Positions 50,622-60,874 of a stretch of 64,000 nt of DNA are shown one piece after another (within the stretch, counting starts at the first letter, position 1; every line of letters starts with the position of its first letter). Source of the DNA: Mucilaginibacter tolerans (lineage in GTDB: Bacteria; Bacteroidota; Bacteroidia; Sphingobacteriales; Sphingobacteriaceae); NCBI RefSeq assembly GCF_030519375.1, contig NZ_JAUMKB010000004.1, positions 248,001 through 312,000 of the forward strand, given 5' to 3'. Made by a program: the position numbers and the translations under genes. The notes beneath the pieces were generated by a model that saw only the letters and a program-made list of their open reading frames with translations, was not told the DNA's origin and searched no databases.

Positions 50622-51467
50622 TCAGTTAGCCATCATTTTTAAGAACGTCGCCAGTTTTTCTTTCATCTCCCGGCGGTCGACTATAAAATCTAGGAAACCA
50701 TGTTCCTGAACAAACTCCGCAGTCTGGAATCCTTTTGGAAGATCCTTCTTAATCGTCTCCTTAATAACCCGCGGACCCGCAAAGCCGATCAATGATCCTG
50801 GCTCAGCAATATTGATATCGCCAAGCATCGCATAAGATGCGGTTACACCACCGGTGGTAGGATCGGTAAGTAATGAAATGTATGGTATCTTAGCCTGAGA
50901 TAATAAAGCCAGTTTGGCAGATGTTTTCGCCATCTGCATCAAGGAGAAGGCTGCCTCCATCATACGCGCACCACCTGATTTGGATATCATCAGGAACGGC
51001 ACTTTATGCTCGATGCAATAATCGATAGAGCGGGCTATTTTCTCACCAACAACGGATCCCATCGAACCGCCGATAAAATTAAAGTCCATACAGGCGATCA
51101 CGATATCCTGGCCATCAATCTTCCCAACTCCAGCACGGATAGCGTCTTTCAGCCCGGTTTTATTAGTGGTTTCGGTAATTCTGTCGGTGTATTTTTTGGT
51201 GTCCTCAAAATGCAGCGGGTCGCCTGATTTTAAGTTCGGGTATAATTCGGTAAACTCGTTATTATCAAATAATACAGAAAAGTATTCTTTTGAACCTATG
51301 CGGATGTGGTAACCACAGTAATGGCAAACGTATTGGTTCTCAACTTGTTCGCTATAATGCAATGGTTTTTTACAGTTCGGGCATTTATTCCATATCCCGT
51401 CCGGGGCCTCTTTTTTCTCCTCGGTAGTAGTTATTATCCCTTTTGATTCTCGTTTAAACCAGGTCAT
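50622..51467 (-). CDS. accD: Acetyl-CoA carboxylase carboxyltransferase subunit beta
   Basis: A 281-residue protein with the N-terminal zinc finger Cys29-x2-Cys32-x15-Cys48-x2-Cys51 and a carboxyltransferase domain of the crotonase fold ([45 protein letters not shown]). With AccA it transfers the carboxyl group to acetyl-CoA, the first step of fatty-acid synthesis. It is monocistronic here, and divergent from fba across 312 nt that show no other gene. Confidence 0.96.
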   Translation of the reverse strand: MTWFKRESKGIITTTEEKKEAPDGIWNKCPNCKKPLHYSEQVENQYVCHYCGYHIRIGSKEYFSVLFDNNEFTELYPNLKSGDPLHFEDTKKYTDRITETTNKTGLKDAIRAGVGKIDGQDIVIACMDFNFIGGSMGSVVGEKIARSIDYCIEHKVPFLMISKSGGARMMEAAFSLMQMAKTSAKLALLSQAKIPYISLLTDPTTGGVTASYAMLGDINIAEPGSLIGFAGPRVIKETIKKDLPKGFQTAEFVQEHGFLDFIVDRREMKEKLATFLKMMAN

Positions 51468-51779
51468 TTGTTAGTTGTGCCTCCAATTTCAGTGCAAAGA
51501 AACAAAAAATATATCATAGAAGTAGTTAAGCAATAAAGCTTGTAACACGCCTAAATGTTTTGTACATCTAAAGCTATTGCAAAAATGTTAAAATAGCGCA
51601 TCCTGAAAATTTAAATTTTGAAGAAATCAAAATGATATGACTGTTAAATGGAAATATGTTAAAATGCCACATTGGATATTAAAAATTAGATACTTACATG
51701 ATATAAATCAGGAAATTTTATAACTTCGAAGCCCCAATAAATACTAAGGAATTTAAGAGAACCAAGGAATTTTAAGCTA
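51468..51779. other. 312-nt divergent intergenic region accD/fba
   Basis: AT-rich, with no frame, tRNA or strong hairpin. The sequence TTATAACTTCG near 51718-51728 is a weak candidate -7 box for fba, and TGTTTCTTTGCA on the minus strand is a weak one for accD. Nothing else is visible. Confidence 0.4.
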
Positions 51780-52859
51780 ATGGATTTAAAAAATTATAAA
51801 GGCGTTTTGCACGGCGATCAGGTGCAGGAGCTGTTTGAGATCGCTAAAAAGCATCAGTTTGCGTTACCTGCTGTTAACGTAACCGGTACCAATACTATCA
51901 ATGCCGTAATGGAAACTGCAAAAGCGGTTAACTCACCGGTAATTATACAGGTATCACACGGTGGCGCGCAGTTTTATGCTGGCAAATCAATGGATAATTC
52001 ACAGTTACAGGCGACTATTTTAGGCGCTGTTTCTGCTGCAAAACACGTTCATCTTTTGGCTGAACATTATGGTGTGGCGGTAATTATGCATACTGACCAT
52101 TGTGCCAAAAAATTATTGCCATGGATTGATGGACTGCTTGATCATGGTGAAAAATTCTATGCTGAAACCGGCAAACCATTATTCTCATCACATATGCTGG
52201 ATCTTTCTGAAGAACCTATCCAGGAAAATATCGAGATATCAGCAAAATATCTTGCACGTATGGCTAAAATGGGCATGACGTTGGAAATTGAATTAGGGGT
52301 AACCGGCGGTGAGGAAGACGGCGTAGACAACAGTGATGTTGAAAGCCATCACTTATACTCTCAGCCTGAAGATGTTGCTTATTCTTATGAACAACTTTCA
52401 AAAGTTAGCCATCGTTTTACGGTTGCTGCTGCTTTTGGTAATGTGCACGGTGTTTACAAGCCAGGTAACGTGAAACTGCAACCGATCATCCTGCATAATT
52501 CACAGGAGTATATAAAACAACATTATAACCTGGTTGCTGAGAAACCGATCAACTTCGTATTCCACGGTGGTTCAGGTTCCAGCCAGCAGGAAATTCGCGA
52601 GGCGATCTCTTACGGCGCTATCAAAATGAACATCGATACCGATATGCAATGGGCGTTCTGGGAAGGTATTAAAGATTACTACAAAGCGAAAGAAGGTTAC
52701 CTGCAGTCGCAGATTGGTAACCCTGATGGAGAAGATTCCCCGAACAAAAAATACTACGATCCGCGTGTATGGTTGCGTAAAGCTGAAGAAAACTTCGTTA
52801 AGCGTTTGACTGTTGCATTCGAAGATTTGAATTGTGTCGATGTGAACAGCAAGCTGTAA
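51780..52859 (+). CDS. fba: Class II fructose-bisphosphate aldolase
   Basis: A 359-residue zinc aldolase. The metal ligands are in VIMHTDHCAKK and FGNVHGVYKPGN with HGGSGSS, and the phosphate-binding NIDTDMQWAFW follows. It cleaves or forms fructose-1,6-bisphosphate in glycolysis and gluconeogenesis. Length and motifs match the long class IIA form. It ends in a perfect terminator at 52880. Confidence 0.95.
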   Translation: MDLKNYKGVLHGDQVQELFEIAKKHQFALPAVNVTGTNTINAVMETAKAVNSPVIIQVSHGGAQFYAGKSMDNSQLQATILGAVSAAKHVHLLAEHYGVAVIMHTDHCAKKLLPWIDGLLDHGEKFYAETGKPLFSSHMLDLSEEPIQENIEISAKYLARMAKMGMTLEIELGVTGGEEDGVDNSDVESHHLYSQPEDVAYSYEQLSKVSHRFTVAAAFGNVHGVYKPGNVKLQPIILHNSQEYIKQHYNLVAEKPINFVFHGGSGSSQQEIREAISYGAIKMNIDTDMQWAFWEGIKDYYKAKEGYLQSQIGNPDGEDSPNKKYYDPRVWLRKAEENFVKRLTVAFEDLNCVDVNSKL

Positions 52860-52879
52860 TATCAGTATAATTTTACAAT

Positions 52880-52911
52880 ACAAACGCCCCGATAATTGTT
52901 GGGGCGTTTGT
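52880..52911. terminator. Terminator after fba
   Basis: ACAAACGCCCC and GGGGCGTTTGT are perfect 11-bp arms around a 10-nt loop, 20 nt after the fba stop and followed by TATTTT. Confidence 0.85.
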
Positions 52912-52948
52912 TATTTTAACTAATTTCGAACCTAAATCTGAACATTCT

Positions 52949-53374
52949 ATGTCAAACAAGGTAGAAGTAAAAAAAGTTGTTGATCCTTCTGAACTTGAAG
53001 AGGTATTTGCCATACGCCGCGAAGTTTTTGTAGGCGAACAAAATTGCCCGCCTGAGCTGGAATGGGAACATGAAGAAGAATCGAACCACTTTTTAGCTAC
53101 TGTTGATGGCGAACCGGCTGGTGCATCACGCTGGCGCAAAACCGAAAAAGGTTATAAATTGGAGCGTTTTGCCGTTCTGAAAAAATACAGAGGACACGGA
53201 GTAGGGCAGGCGCTTGTTCAGGCGGTTTTGGATGATCTTCCTGAAGATGCTACTTATGTTTACATGCACGCGCAAATACAGGCAGTATCGCTATATGAAC
53301 GATTTGGTTTTATGAAGACCGGTCCGCAGTTTGAAGAGGCAGGCATTCAGCATTTTAAAATGGAAAAGAGTTGA
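52949..53374 (+). CDS. GNAT-family N-acetyltransferase
   Basis: A 141-residue GNAT protein of the YjcF-like group: IRREVFVGEQNCPPELEWE at the front, the acetyl-CoA motif LERFAVLKKYRGHGVGQALVQ, and the late SLYERFGFMKTGPQFEEAGIQH. It transfers acetyl groups to an unidentified small acceptor. It has its own promoter region downstream of the fba terminator and converges on HMG-CoA lyase. Confidence 0.87.
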   Translation: MSNKVEVKKVVDPSELEEVFAIRREVFVGEQNCPPELEWEHEEESNHFLATVDGEPAGASRWRKTEKGYKLERFAVLKKYRGHGVGQALVQAVLDDLPEDATYVYMHAQIQAVSLYERFGFMKTGPQFEEAGIQHFKMEKS

Positions 53375-53401
53375 TGCCGGATGTCTGAAATCGAAATTAA
53401 A

Positions 53402-54259
53402 TCAGCCAAACACGCTTCCCGAATAATTCATGGCCGCCTGCAACTTATCTAAATTAAGCCCAAGGTTGATATTCTGATCCTGCAAGTAAGAGATTACATT
53501 CTCCGTAGCGATGTTGCCTGTAAGCTCGTCTTTTGCCATCGGGCAGCCACCATAGCCCTTTAATGCTGAATCAAACCGTTTACAGCCGCTTTGATAAGCT
53601 GCTTCAACCTTGTGACGCCAGGTATCTGGTGTCGAGTGCAGATGAACACCCCAGGTTGTTTCTCTAAAATTACCCGATAAAGAAGAAAACAAACTTTCTA
53701 TTTGCTCGGGCGATGCAATGCCGATTGTATCCGCCAACGAAATGTATTCAACACCTTCATCGATCAGTTTTTTGGCCCAGTGCAATACAATGTCGTTATG
53801 CCATTCATCGCCATAAGGGTTGCCAAAACCCATTGACAGGTAAACCAGTAGTTTCTTTCCTTTAGTATCGCTAAGTGTCTTTATTCGTTTCACAATTTCA
53901 AAGGCTTCGGCTATGCTGGTATTGGCATTACGCTGTTGGAAGGTCTCAGATATAGAAAAAGGAAAACCCAGGTAGGTTATCTCCTTATGCAGTGCCGCTT
54001 CTTCAGCGCCTCTGTAATTGGCTATGATAGCCAATAACTTTGATCGCGAGCTGCTCAGATCCAATTGTTGTAATACCTGTGCAGTGTCCTGCATCTGAGG
54101 GATGGCTTTGGGGGAAACAAAACTGCCGAAATCAATAGTGTCAAAGCCTACTTGCAATAGCAGGTTAATATAGGCCGCTTTAATCTCTGTAGGGATGAAG
54201 TTATGGATTCCCTGCATGGCATCTCTCGGGCATTCGGTGATCTGGATGTCTGAGGCCAT
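53402..54259 (-). CDS. Hydroxymethylglutaryl-CoA lyase
   Basis: A 285-residue DRE-TIM metallolyase: ITECPRDAMQGIHNFIPTE (DRE-like front), DFGSFVSPKAIPQM, HLHSTPD metal-binding, and the signature loop GYGGCPMAKDELTGN with the catalytic cysteine. It splits HMG-CoA to acetoacetate and acetyl-CoA, the last step of leucine breakdown, which fits the leucine dehydrogenase at 38721. It is 4 nt from the DUF4468 gene stop, on the same strand. Confidence 0.93.
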   Translation of the reverse strand: MASDIQITECPRDAMQGIHNFIPTEIKAAYINLLLQVGFDTIDFGSFVSPKAIPQMQDTAQVLQQLDLSSSRSKLLAIIANYRGAEEAALHKEITYLGFPFSISETFQQRNANTSIAEAFEIVKRIKTLSDTKGKKLLVYLSMGFGNPYGDEWHNDIVLHWAKKLIDEGVEYISLADTIGIASPEQIESLFSSLSGNFRETTWGVHLHSTPDTWRHKVEAAYQSGCKRFDSALKGYGGCPMAKDELTGNIATENVISYLQDQNINLGLNLDKLQAAMNYSGSVFG

Positions 54260-54263
54260 GCGG

Positions 54264-54884
54264 TTAGAATTTGCTATTATAGATCATAGCCTTGTGATTG
54301 ATACTTTCCCTCAGTTCGGCAGTCAATGAGCCAATGTATTTTTCAAAGGCATCGATCACTTTTTTTGAATCCTTTTTTATGTACCGCGAGTCGCCATTGG
54401 TTGCCCGCAAATACATTTCATACAACGACATTCGAAGATTGCCGGTCTCTGTCGGCCTGTAAAATGTCACGTTATGAATGGTATAGCGATAACGTTGTTT
54501 TTTCATATCCACAGTTACTGCAAACTGAACGGTAAACGGATCGATATTATCAGAGTAATTGCCGATGGTAAATGGATTAGTGTTCAGGTCCTGTGTGGTG
54601 GTGAATATCTCTTTTCCTTCCTGCTCAAAGCCATAGGTTTGCTGGAAGTTTTTTGCCGCCATGAATTGTAACGTGCGCAGATAGATTAAACTCACGCCAA
54701 TGCCGGTATCCACTTTAATGGTCTTTTGATAATAGGCGTTCGTGCCGTCAATCGTCATCCTCACGGAGTCGCCCTGCGGCATCGGAACGGAACCATTTAC
54801 CTGGTAGGTTCTTGTTGTTTCATCCTGCCCATACCCGGAAAGTGCAATAAGGAACAAACAAATACTCACTAACAAAGCTTTCAT
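54264..54884 (-). CDS. Secreted DUF4468-domain protein
   Basis: A 206-residue protein with a signal peptide (MKALLVSICLFLIALSGYGQ) and a TBP-like DUF4468 domain of about 130 residues, seen in the sheet pattern FTVQFAVTVDMKKQRYRYTIHNVTFY. Function is unknown; such proteins are common periplasmic or surface proteins of Bacteroidota. It is immediately upstream of HMG-CoA lyase, though a functional link is not obvious. Confidence 0.75.
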   Translation of the reverse strand: MKALLVSICLFLIALSGYGQDETTRTYQVNGSVPMPQGDSVRMTIDGTNAYYQKTIKVDTGIGVSLIYLRTLQFMAAKNFQQTYGFEQEGKEIFTTTQDLNTNPFTIGNYSDNIDPFTVQFAVTVDMKKQRYRYTIHNVTFYRPTETGNLRMSLYEMYLRATNGDSRYIKKDSKKVIDAFEKYIGSLTAELRESINHKAMIYNSKF

Positions 54885-54926
54885 AACACACCTGTATTTT
54901 AAGCTAAATATAGCAGGATATTTCCT

Positions 54927-56240
54927 TTATTCTTCATGGGTTACAAGTTCCGCCTCATGCAAAGGGTCTTCCTTTACAAACTTCCGGATAATTAATCTTG
55001 AGCCGCCGTTGTAAGTAAGATAATTACCTATCCAGCTGACAAACACAATAGCCTTGTTCCTGAAACCTAAAAGTGAGATCAGGTGCACGAACATCCATAC
55101 TACCCATGCAAAAAATCCCTGGAATTTGATCTTACCTAAATCAGCAACGGCTTTGTTGCGGCCTATTGTAGCCAATGAGCCTTTATCAAAATATTTAAAT
55201 GGTTCGGTTGCTTCACCTCTTATGATATGAAGAATGTTTTTGCCTGTGGCTTTACCCATTTGTATCGCTACCTGTGCTACTCCGGGATGGCCCTTTGGCG
55301 TATCCTTAGTGATCATGGCTGCCACGTCGCCAATAGCAAATACATTACTAAATCCCTCCACACGGCAAATACCGTCGGTCTTGATGCGGTTGCCTCTTTG
55401 TGTGATATCCTTATCAATTCCCTCAAAGACATTACCCATTACGCCTGCTGACCAGATCACATTCTTCGTACGTATCTTTTTTCCGCCTTCAAAAGTGATC
55501 ACATCGCCATCATAATTCTCCACCTTGGCATTCAGCATCACTTCGACACCCATTTTGGTCAGGAAATCCTTTGCTGCTTCTGATGCCTCTTCTGACATGG
55601 CGCCCAACACCCGTGGCATAAAGTCGGCCAGGTAAACTTTCATTTCCTCTTTCTTCAGCTCTGGATAGTCTTTGCAAAGGATATTGTTTCTGAGTTCAGC
55701 CAAAGCCCCTGCCAGTTCAACACCAGTAGGACCTGCGCCAACCAGTACAAAGTTTAAATAAGGTGCACGTTCTTCGGGAGTTGCCTTTAAAACAGCTTCT
55801 TCCAGGTGCTGCAATATCATGTAGCGAAGATTCAGCGCTTCAGGTACTGATTTCATGGGCATGGCATGGAATTCAATATCCTTATTGCCGAAGAAGTTTG
55901 TTGTCGACCCGGTAGCAATCACCAGGTAATCATATTTAATCTCGCCAATTGAGCTATCGATCGTGTTTTTGTCAGGATTGATCTTCGCTACTTCGGCTAC
56001 CCTAAAGCGGAAATTTTTCTGATTATCAAAGTTTTTACGGAGTGAGAAGGCTATAGAACCTGCCTCAAGGCTGCCGGTCGCCACCTGGTATAATAAGGGC
56101 TGAAAAGTATGATAGTTGTGTTTATCAAGCATTAGTACTTCTACGGGTTCGTTAGCTAAAGCCTTAGCTACTTCGAGGCCTCCGAAACCGCCTCCTACTA
56201 TCACAACCAAAGGAAACCGGGATGCATTTGTTGTTTCCAT
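54927..56240 (-). CDS. ndh: Type II NADH dehydrogenase
   Basis: A 437-residue FAD/NADH enzyme with VVIVGGGFGGLEVAKAL, the NADH-site LVGAGPTGVELAGALAEL, GDVAAMITKDTPKGHPGVAQVAIQMG and a C-terminal amphipathic/hydrophobic region (FFAWVVWMFVHLISLLGF) for membrane attachment. It feeds electrons from NADH to the quinone pool without pumping protons. It is separated from secDF by a terminator and is apparently monocistronic. Confidence 0.93.
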   Translation of the reverse strand: METTNASRFPLVVIVGGGFGGLEVAKALANEPVEVLMLDKHNYHTFQPLLYQVATGSLEAGSIAFSLRKNFDNQKNFRFRVAEVAKINPDKNTIDSSIGEIKYDYLVIATGSTTNFFGNKDIEFHAMPMKSVPEALNLRYMILQHLEEAVLKATPEERAPYLNFVLVGAGPTGVELAGALAELRNNILCKDYPELKKEEMKVYLADFMPRVLGAMSEEASEAAKDFLTKMGVEVMLNAKVENYDGDVITFEGGKKIRTKNVIWSAGVMGNVFEGIDKDITQRGNRIKTDGICRVEGFSNVFAIGDVAAMITKDTPKGHPGVAQVAIQMGKATGKNILHIIRGEATEPFKYFDKGSLATIGRNKAVADLGKIKFQGFFAWVVWMFVHLISLLGFRNKAIVFVSWIGNYLTYNGGSRLIIRKFVKEDPLHEAELVTHEE

Positions 56241-56279
56241 AATAATATATTTAGAAGAGTATATACAATGGTAAACAAA

Positions 56280-56308
56280 AAAGGCTCCAAATGTTGTTTG
56301 GAGCCTTT
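56280..56308. terminator. Terminator of secDF
   Basis: AAAGGCTCCAAA and TTTGGAGCCTTT are perfect 12-bp arms with a 5-nt loop, 20 nt after the secDF stop on the minus strand. Confidence 0.85.
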
Positions 56309-56328
56309 AAAATAACGGTTATATGACT

Positions 56329-59313
56329 TTATCTCAGGTCTTTTTTGCCGAAATCGATGATGATCGGAGTCGCAATGCAAATAGACGAGTATGTACCGAA
56401 ACATACGCCCACCAATAAAGCGAATGAGAAACCGCGGATCACTTCACCACCGAAGATGAATAACACGATCAACACGAATAATACTGTCAAAGCAGTGATA
56501 ATGGTACGGCTTAACGTCTTATTGATCGCATGATTGATTACCTCCTTAGGGTCATCGGCCTTTGAATGGTGCAAACTCAGGAATTCGCGGATACGGTCGA
56601 ATACCACAACCGTGTCATTGATAGAATAACCGATTACTGTCAAAATGGCTGCAATAAATGACTGGTCGATATCCAAAAATGGAATCCATTGTCTGAATAA
56701 AGTGAAGAACGATAATACCATTAATGCGTCATGTAAAGTTGCCACCATTGCACCCAAGCTGAACTGCCATTTGCGGAAGCGGATCAGTATGTAAGCTGAT
56801 ATTACTATAATCGCGAAAAGCACTGTCCAGAAGGCCGATCGTTTGAGCCCCTCAGCGATAGTAGCTTTAACTTTCTGGTATTGAGTTTTAGCCGGATCGT
56901 CAGTAACCTTGGTCGCCGGGTTTGCATTTAAAGCATTGAACAATGTTTGTCTTACTTTTGTATCGGCAGTTGTTGTATTTTCCTCGATCAGGTACTTGGT
57001 AGTAATACTTATTTTATTGGCGCCAAATGTTTTAACCTCGCTGGCACCAAGTACTTTGTCAATAGCACTGTGCACCTGTTCGGTAGTCACATTTTTATTG
57101 TCAAACTCGAGAATATAGTTACGTCCGCCGACGAAGTCTACACCGTAGTTAAACCCTTGTGTAAACATGGATATGATTCCGGCAGTGATAAATGCTCCTG
57201 AGAATATGTAAAATTTGAAACGGTTTTTTACGAATCCAAAGTTGGCATTTTTGAAAGTATGCGAGCTCCATGGGTTAGAGAATTTGATATCCCAGCCTTT
57301 GGTGATCATCCATTCAAAAATGATCCTTGAGATTAATAATGAACAGAACAGCGAGGTAACGATACCGATCATCAATACAACTGCGAACCCTTTGATAGGG
57401 CCGCTACCAAATGTGAACAAGATCAAACCGGTAAGGAATGTACTGATGTTCGAGTCAAGAATTGACCATAAAGCATGTTTAAAACCATCGGCCACGGCCA
57501 ATTTGATGGACTTGCCTAATAGCAGCTCTTCGCGGGCACGTTCGTAGATCAGTACGTTGGCGTCAACTGAGATACCGAGCGTTAATACGATACCTGCAAC
57601 ACCTGGCATGGTTAATACCGAACCTAAGCTGATGAGTACACCCATCAGGAAGAATACGTTTATCAAAACCGCAACAACAGCGATAGTGCCTGCACGATTG
57701 TAGTAGGCGATCATAAATATAAGCACCACCACAAAACCCATTACCGCTGATAGCAAACCAGCGTGAATAGCTTGTTGACCTAAGGTAGCACCTACGGTTG
57801 CTTCTGAGACGATAAGCGCAGGAGCAGGTAAACGACCGGCTTTTAATACGTTGGCTAAGTCTTTTGTATCTTCCTGTGTAAAGTTACCACCGGAAATAGA
57901 GGAAACGCCACCTGAAATTTTACCATTTACGGCAGGTGCAGAGTAGACATTATCATCCAGAACTATAGCGATAGCTTTGCCTGGTTGATTAGGACTTGAG
58001 GGCGCAGCTTCTCCCGTAATTGCTTCCCACTTTTGAGCACCCTGAGGGTTCATATACATGGTTACTTCCCAACCACCTTTGGTCTGATCGATATCGTTTC
58101 TTGCATCGTTTACAACGTCACCGTCAAGTACCGGGCCATTATCGGCACCAGCAAGTCTTATAGCATATAGCTCAAATATTTTTGTTTTCTCAAGTGGTTT
58201 TACACCCCAAAGGAATTTAATAGTTTGAGGCATTTGCGATTTAACATCGGCACTGTGCAAGTAAGTATTAACCTTTGCAGTATCTTTTAGGGCCACATAC
58301 CCTACTACTGGACCAGGGCGTAATGCCGGCTGACCGTTTTGCGTTTGGTAAGTAGCAGGCTGTAATATGGAGAATAACGGATTTTGTGCAGCTAATTGGG
58401 CTTTGTTGTTTAACAGCGAAGTGTCTTTAGATGCGCTTTTGTTTACCTTATTCAATAAAGATAATCCAGCTTTTGATGTATCTTTTTTAGCCGTTGCAGT
58501 AGTCGTAGCAGTGGCTTTAGCGGCAGTATCTTTTGCTGCGCTTTTGGCTTTTGCGGCCAGGAAGGTATTTACATTGCTTAATATCCCGTACGCCTCTGTG
58601 TTGTCATAAGTTTTGTAGAACTCAAGTTTTGCAGTTCCTTGTAACAATTTACGAACACGGTCGGGCTCAGTCACGCCCGGTAACTCGATTAATATCTGGT
58701 TACGGTCTTTTAACAGCTGGATGTTTGGCTGAACTACCCCGAACTGGTCAATACGGGTATTTAATACGGTATAAGTTTGTTGTACCGCAACATCAGCCTG
58801 CTCCTTTAGGAAAGCCTCAACTTCAGCATTGGTTGAGTTGAACTTCACATGCTCTTTATTCGCCTGTGTAGCAAACAGGGCCGCCAATTTACCGTTTGGA
58901 TTTAATTTTTCGTACTCGCTTACAAAAAGTGTAATGTAGTCGCTCTGGCTGGTACGGCTGTCAACATCAGCTTTATCCAAAGCCTGTGCCATGGCAACGT
59001 CAGGGTTATTGCTGGATAAAGCCTTCACCAGGTCGCGCAGCGATACCTGCATGGTTACACTCATACCACCCTGTAAGTCGAGACCTAGTTGCAGCTCTTT
59101 TGCTTTGCAGTATTGATAAGTGTGTTTGAATAATGGATACACTGGTTGTGTCTCCATTGAGTCCAGGTACGCCCTTTCTTTTTTGGCATTGCCTTTGGCG
59201 TATGTTTTTGCATCATTCTCTACTTTATTTGCTACCCACGTAAATGACAGCTGGTATAAGCATACTATCGCCAGTAGAATGGCAAAAAATTTAATAACCC
59301 CTTTACCTTGCAT
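56329..59313 (-). CDS. secDF: Fused protein-export membrane protein SecDF
   Basis: A 994-residue fusion of SecD (about 1-640) and SecF (about 665-990), the normal Bacteroidota form. SecD has the first helix, a large periplasmic P1 region (ELQLGLDLQGGMSVTMQV, QFGVVQPNIQLLKDRNQILIELPGV) with an Ala/Lys/Thr-rich insertion about residues 255-310, and helices with TLGISVDANVLIYERAREEL. SecF carries FVGGRNYILEF and GYSINDTVVVFDRIREF. It uses the proton gradient to complete Sec export. YajC is encoded at 41294. Confidence 0.96.
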   Translation of the reverse strand: MQGKGVIKFFAILLAIVCLYQLSFTWVANKVENDAKTYAKGNAKKERAYLDSMETQPVYPLFKHTYQYCKAKELQLGLDLQGGMSVTMQVSLRDLVKALSSNNPDVAMAQALDKADVDSRTSQSDYITLFVSEYEKLNPNGKLAALFATQANKEHVKFNSTNAEVEAFLKEQADVAVQQTYTVLNTRIDQFGVVQPNIQLLKDRNQILIELPGVTEPDRVRKLLQGTAKLEFYKTYDNTEAYGILSNVNTFLAAKAKSAAKDTAAKATATTTATAKKDTSKAGLSLLNKVNKSASKDTSLLNNKAQLAAQNPLFSILQPATYQTQNGQPALRPGPVVGYVALKDTAKVNTYLHSADVKSQMPQTIKFLWGVKPLEKTKIFELYAIRLAGADNGPVLDGDVVNDARNDIDQTKGGWEVTMYMNPQGAQKWEAITGEAAPSSPNQPGKAIAIVLDDNVYSAPAVNGKISGGVSSISGGNFTQEDTKDLANVLKAGRLPAPALIVSEATVGATLGQQAIHAGLLSAVMGFVVVLIFMIAYYNRAGTIAVVAVLINVFFLMGVLISLGSVLTMPGVAGIVLTLGISVDANVLIYERAREELLLGKSIKLAVADGFKHALWSILDSNISTFLTGLILFTFGSGPIKGFAVVLMIGIVTSLFCSLLISRIIFEWMITKGWDIKFSNPWSSHTFKNANFGFVKNRFKFYIFSGAFITAGIISMFTQGFNYGVDFVGGRNYILEFDNKNVTTEQVHSAIDKVLGASEVKTFGANKISITTKYLIEENTTTADTKVRQTLFNALNANPATKVTDDPAKTQYQKVKATIAEGLKRSAFWTVLFAIIVISAYILIRFRKWQFSLGAMVATLHDALMVLSFFTLFRQWIPFLDIDQSFIAAILTVIGYSINDTVVVFDRIREFLSLHHSKADDPKEVINHAINKTLSRTIITALTVLFVLIVLFIFGGEVIRGFSFALLVGVCFGTYSSICIATPIIIDFGKKDLR

Positions 59314-59365
59314 TGTAAATTAGAATATGTAATAAATTAGTCTATAAGCTTTTTAAACAAGACGG

Positions 59366-59373
59366 CAAATCTA
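59366..59373 (-). promoter_or_regulatory. -7 box upstream of secDF
   Basis: TAGATTTG on the minus strand matches TAnnTTTG and lies 53 nt upstream of the secDF ATG. No clear TTG lies at the right distance, so the call is tentative. Confidence 0.4.
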
Positions 59374-59428
59374 ATAAAATTTTATAACCATAGAATTTTA
59401 TCTTCAAACAAATTATTGCGCTCAGATG

Positions 59429-59911
59429 TTAAATGCGCTCGAGTGTGATGAATGAGTAAGCATATTTATGTTTCTCGTCTGCCGGGTGATCTTCCCTCGC
59501 AACCTCTTTCCATTCCAGATAGTCAATCTCGGGGAAAAAAGTATCTGCCTCAAATGAGTGGTGAATAATGGTAAGGTAAATGCGATCGGTTTTGCTCATG
59601 GCCAATTTGTAGATCTCGGCACCACCAACTATAAATACTTCTCCCTCATTGGCGCAAAGCTTCAGCGCTTCATCAACTGACTTAACTACCTCGCATCCGG
59701 GAATAGAAATTTCCTGGCGTGTGATAATGATATTGCGGCGATTAGGTAATGGTCTGCCAACAGAGTCATAAGTTTTACGGCCCATGATAACCGTATGTCC
59801 GGAGGTTATCTGCTTAAAGTGCTTCAAGTCGGCAGGCATGTGCCAAAGCAATTGATTGTTTTTGCCGATGGCGTAATTTTCAGCAATGGCCACGACGATG
59901 GTAACGATCAT
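59429..59911 (-). CDS. folA: Dihydrofolate reductase
   Basis: A 160-residue enzyme: [27 protein letters not shown] is the substrate/NADPH front, [26 protein letters not shown] is the nucleotide site, and [15 protein letters not shown] the second. It reduces dihydrofolate to tetrahydrofolate. Its ATG overlaps the thyA stop as ATGA, so the two form a coupled thymidylate-synthesis unit, as in many bacteria. Confidence 0.95.
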   Translation of the reverse strand: MIVTIVVAIAENYAIGKNNQLLWHMPADLKHFKQITSGHTVIMGRKTYDSVGRPLPNRRNIIITRQEISIPGCEVVKSVDEALKLCANEGEVFIVGGAEIYKLAMSKTDRIYLTIIHHSFEADTFFPEIDYLEWKEVAREDHPADEKHKYAYSFITLERI

Positions 59912-60702
59912 ACAGCAACCGATCCTTTAATGTGCGGCCATGGATCATAATTCTCCAAAGTAAAGTCCTCGAACTTAAATTCAAAAATATCTTTCACTTC
60001 AGGATTGATTTTCATAGTCGGAATCGGTCGTGGTTCGCGGCTTAATTGCAGGTTGGCCTGCTCGATGTGATTGTTATATAAATGAGCATCGCCAAAGGTA
60101 TGGATGAAATCGCCCGCCTGCAGGTCGCATACTTGTGCCATCATCATGGTGAGTAACGCATAAGAAGCAATGTTAAAAGGAACGCCTAAGAATATATCCG
60201 CACTGCGCTGATACAACTGGCACGATAATTTCCCCTCTGCTACATAAAACTGGAACAGGCTGTGACAGGGAGGTAGGGCCATATGCTCAACTTCAGCAAC
60301 ATTCCATGCCGAAACGATAATGCGGCGCGAATCCGGGTTCTTTTTAATCGTGTTCACCACCTGGGTGATCTGGTCTATATGTCCGCCGTCTGGTTTTGGC
60401 CATGAGCGCCACTGGTGACCGTACACCGGGCCAAGGTTACCCTGTTCATCGGCCCATTCGTCCCATATGCGCACGCCGTTCTCTTTCAGGTAGGCGATGT
60501 TGGTATCGCCCTTTAAAAACCAGATCAGCTCGTGTATGATCGATTTAAGGTGAAGTTTCTTGGTCGTCACCAGCGGGAAACCTTCCTGCAGGTTAAAACG
60601 CATCTGGTAGCCAAATACGCTAAGGGTGCCGGTTCCGGTACGGTCATGCTTTTGGGTACCGGTCTCCAAAACATGCTTCATCAAATCGAGGTACTGTTTC
60701 AT
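59908..60702 (-). CDS. thyA: Thymidylate synthase
   Basis: A 264-residue enzyme identical in length to E. coli ThyA. The catalytic residue is Cys146 in [13 protein letters not shown]; the dUMP phosphate site [20 protein letters not shown] and the front arginine region [14 protein letters not shown] are present. It methylates dUMP to dTMP using methylene-tetrahydrofolate, regenerated by the coupled folA. Confidence 0.97.
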   Translation of the reverse strand: MKQYLDLMKHVLETGTQKHDRTGTGTLSVFGYQMRFNLQEGFPLVTTKKLHLKSIIHELIWFLKGDTNIAYLKENGVRIWDEWADEQGNLGPVYGHQWRSWPKPDGGHIDQITQVVNTIKKNPDSRRIIVSAWNVAEVEHMALPPCHSLFQFYVAEGKLSCQLYQRSADIFLGVPFNIASYALLTMMMAQVCDLQAGDFIHTFGDAHLYNNHIEQANLQLSREPRPIPTMKINPEVKDIFEFKFEDFTLENYDPWPHIKGSVAV

Positions 60703-60704
60703 GT

Positions 60705-60795
60705 TGGTTATAATGGTTGTAATGGTTGACGTAGTTGTAATGGTTGTAATAATTTAAAATTTAACATCTCCAACCTTTACAACTTGTCCAACTAA
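60705..60795. repeat. GGTTGTAATGGTTG tract and complementary AACCTTTACAAC arm
   Basis: Upstream of thyA a tract of GGTTGTAATGGTTG-like words is followed after a short AT-rich stretch by CAACCTTTACAACTTGTCCAA, giving an imperfect hairpin. It fills most of the gap between thyA and ispE and looks like another dispersed repeat unit. Confidence 0.4.
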
Positions 60796-60874
60796 TTTCC
60801 AACCACAAAGAAAAATAATCTATTTTTGGTATCCTATGGATGTGCAAAAATACATCCGATGTTAATCAATCTGA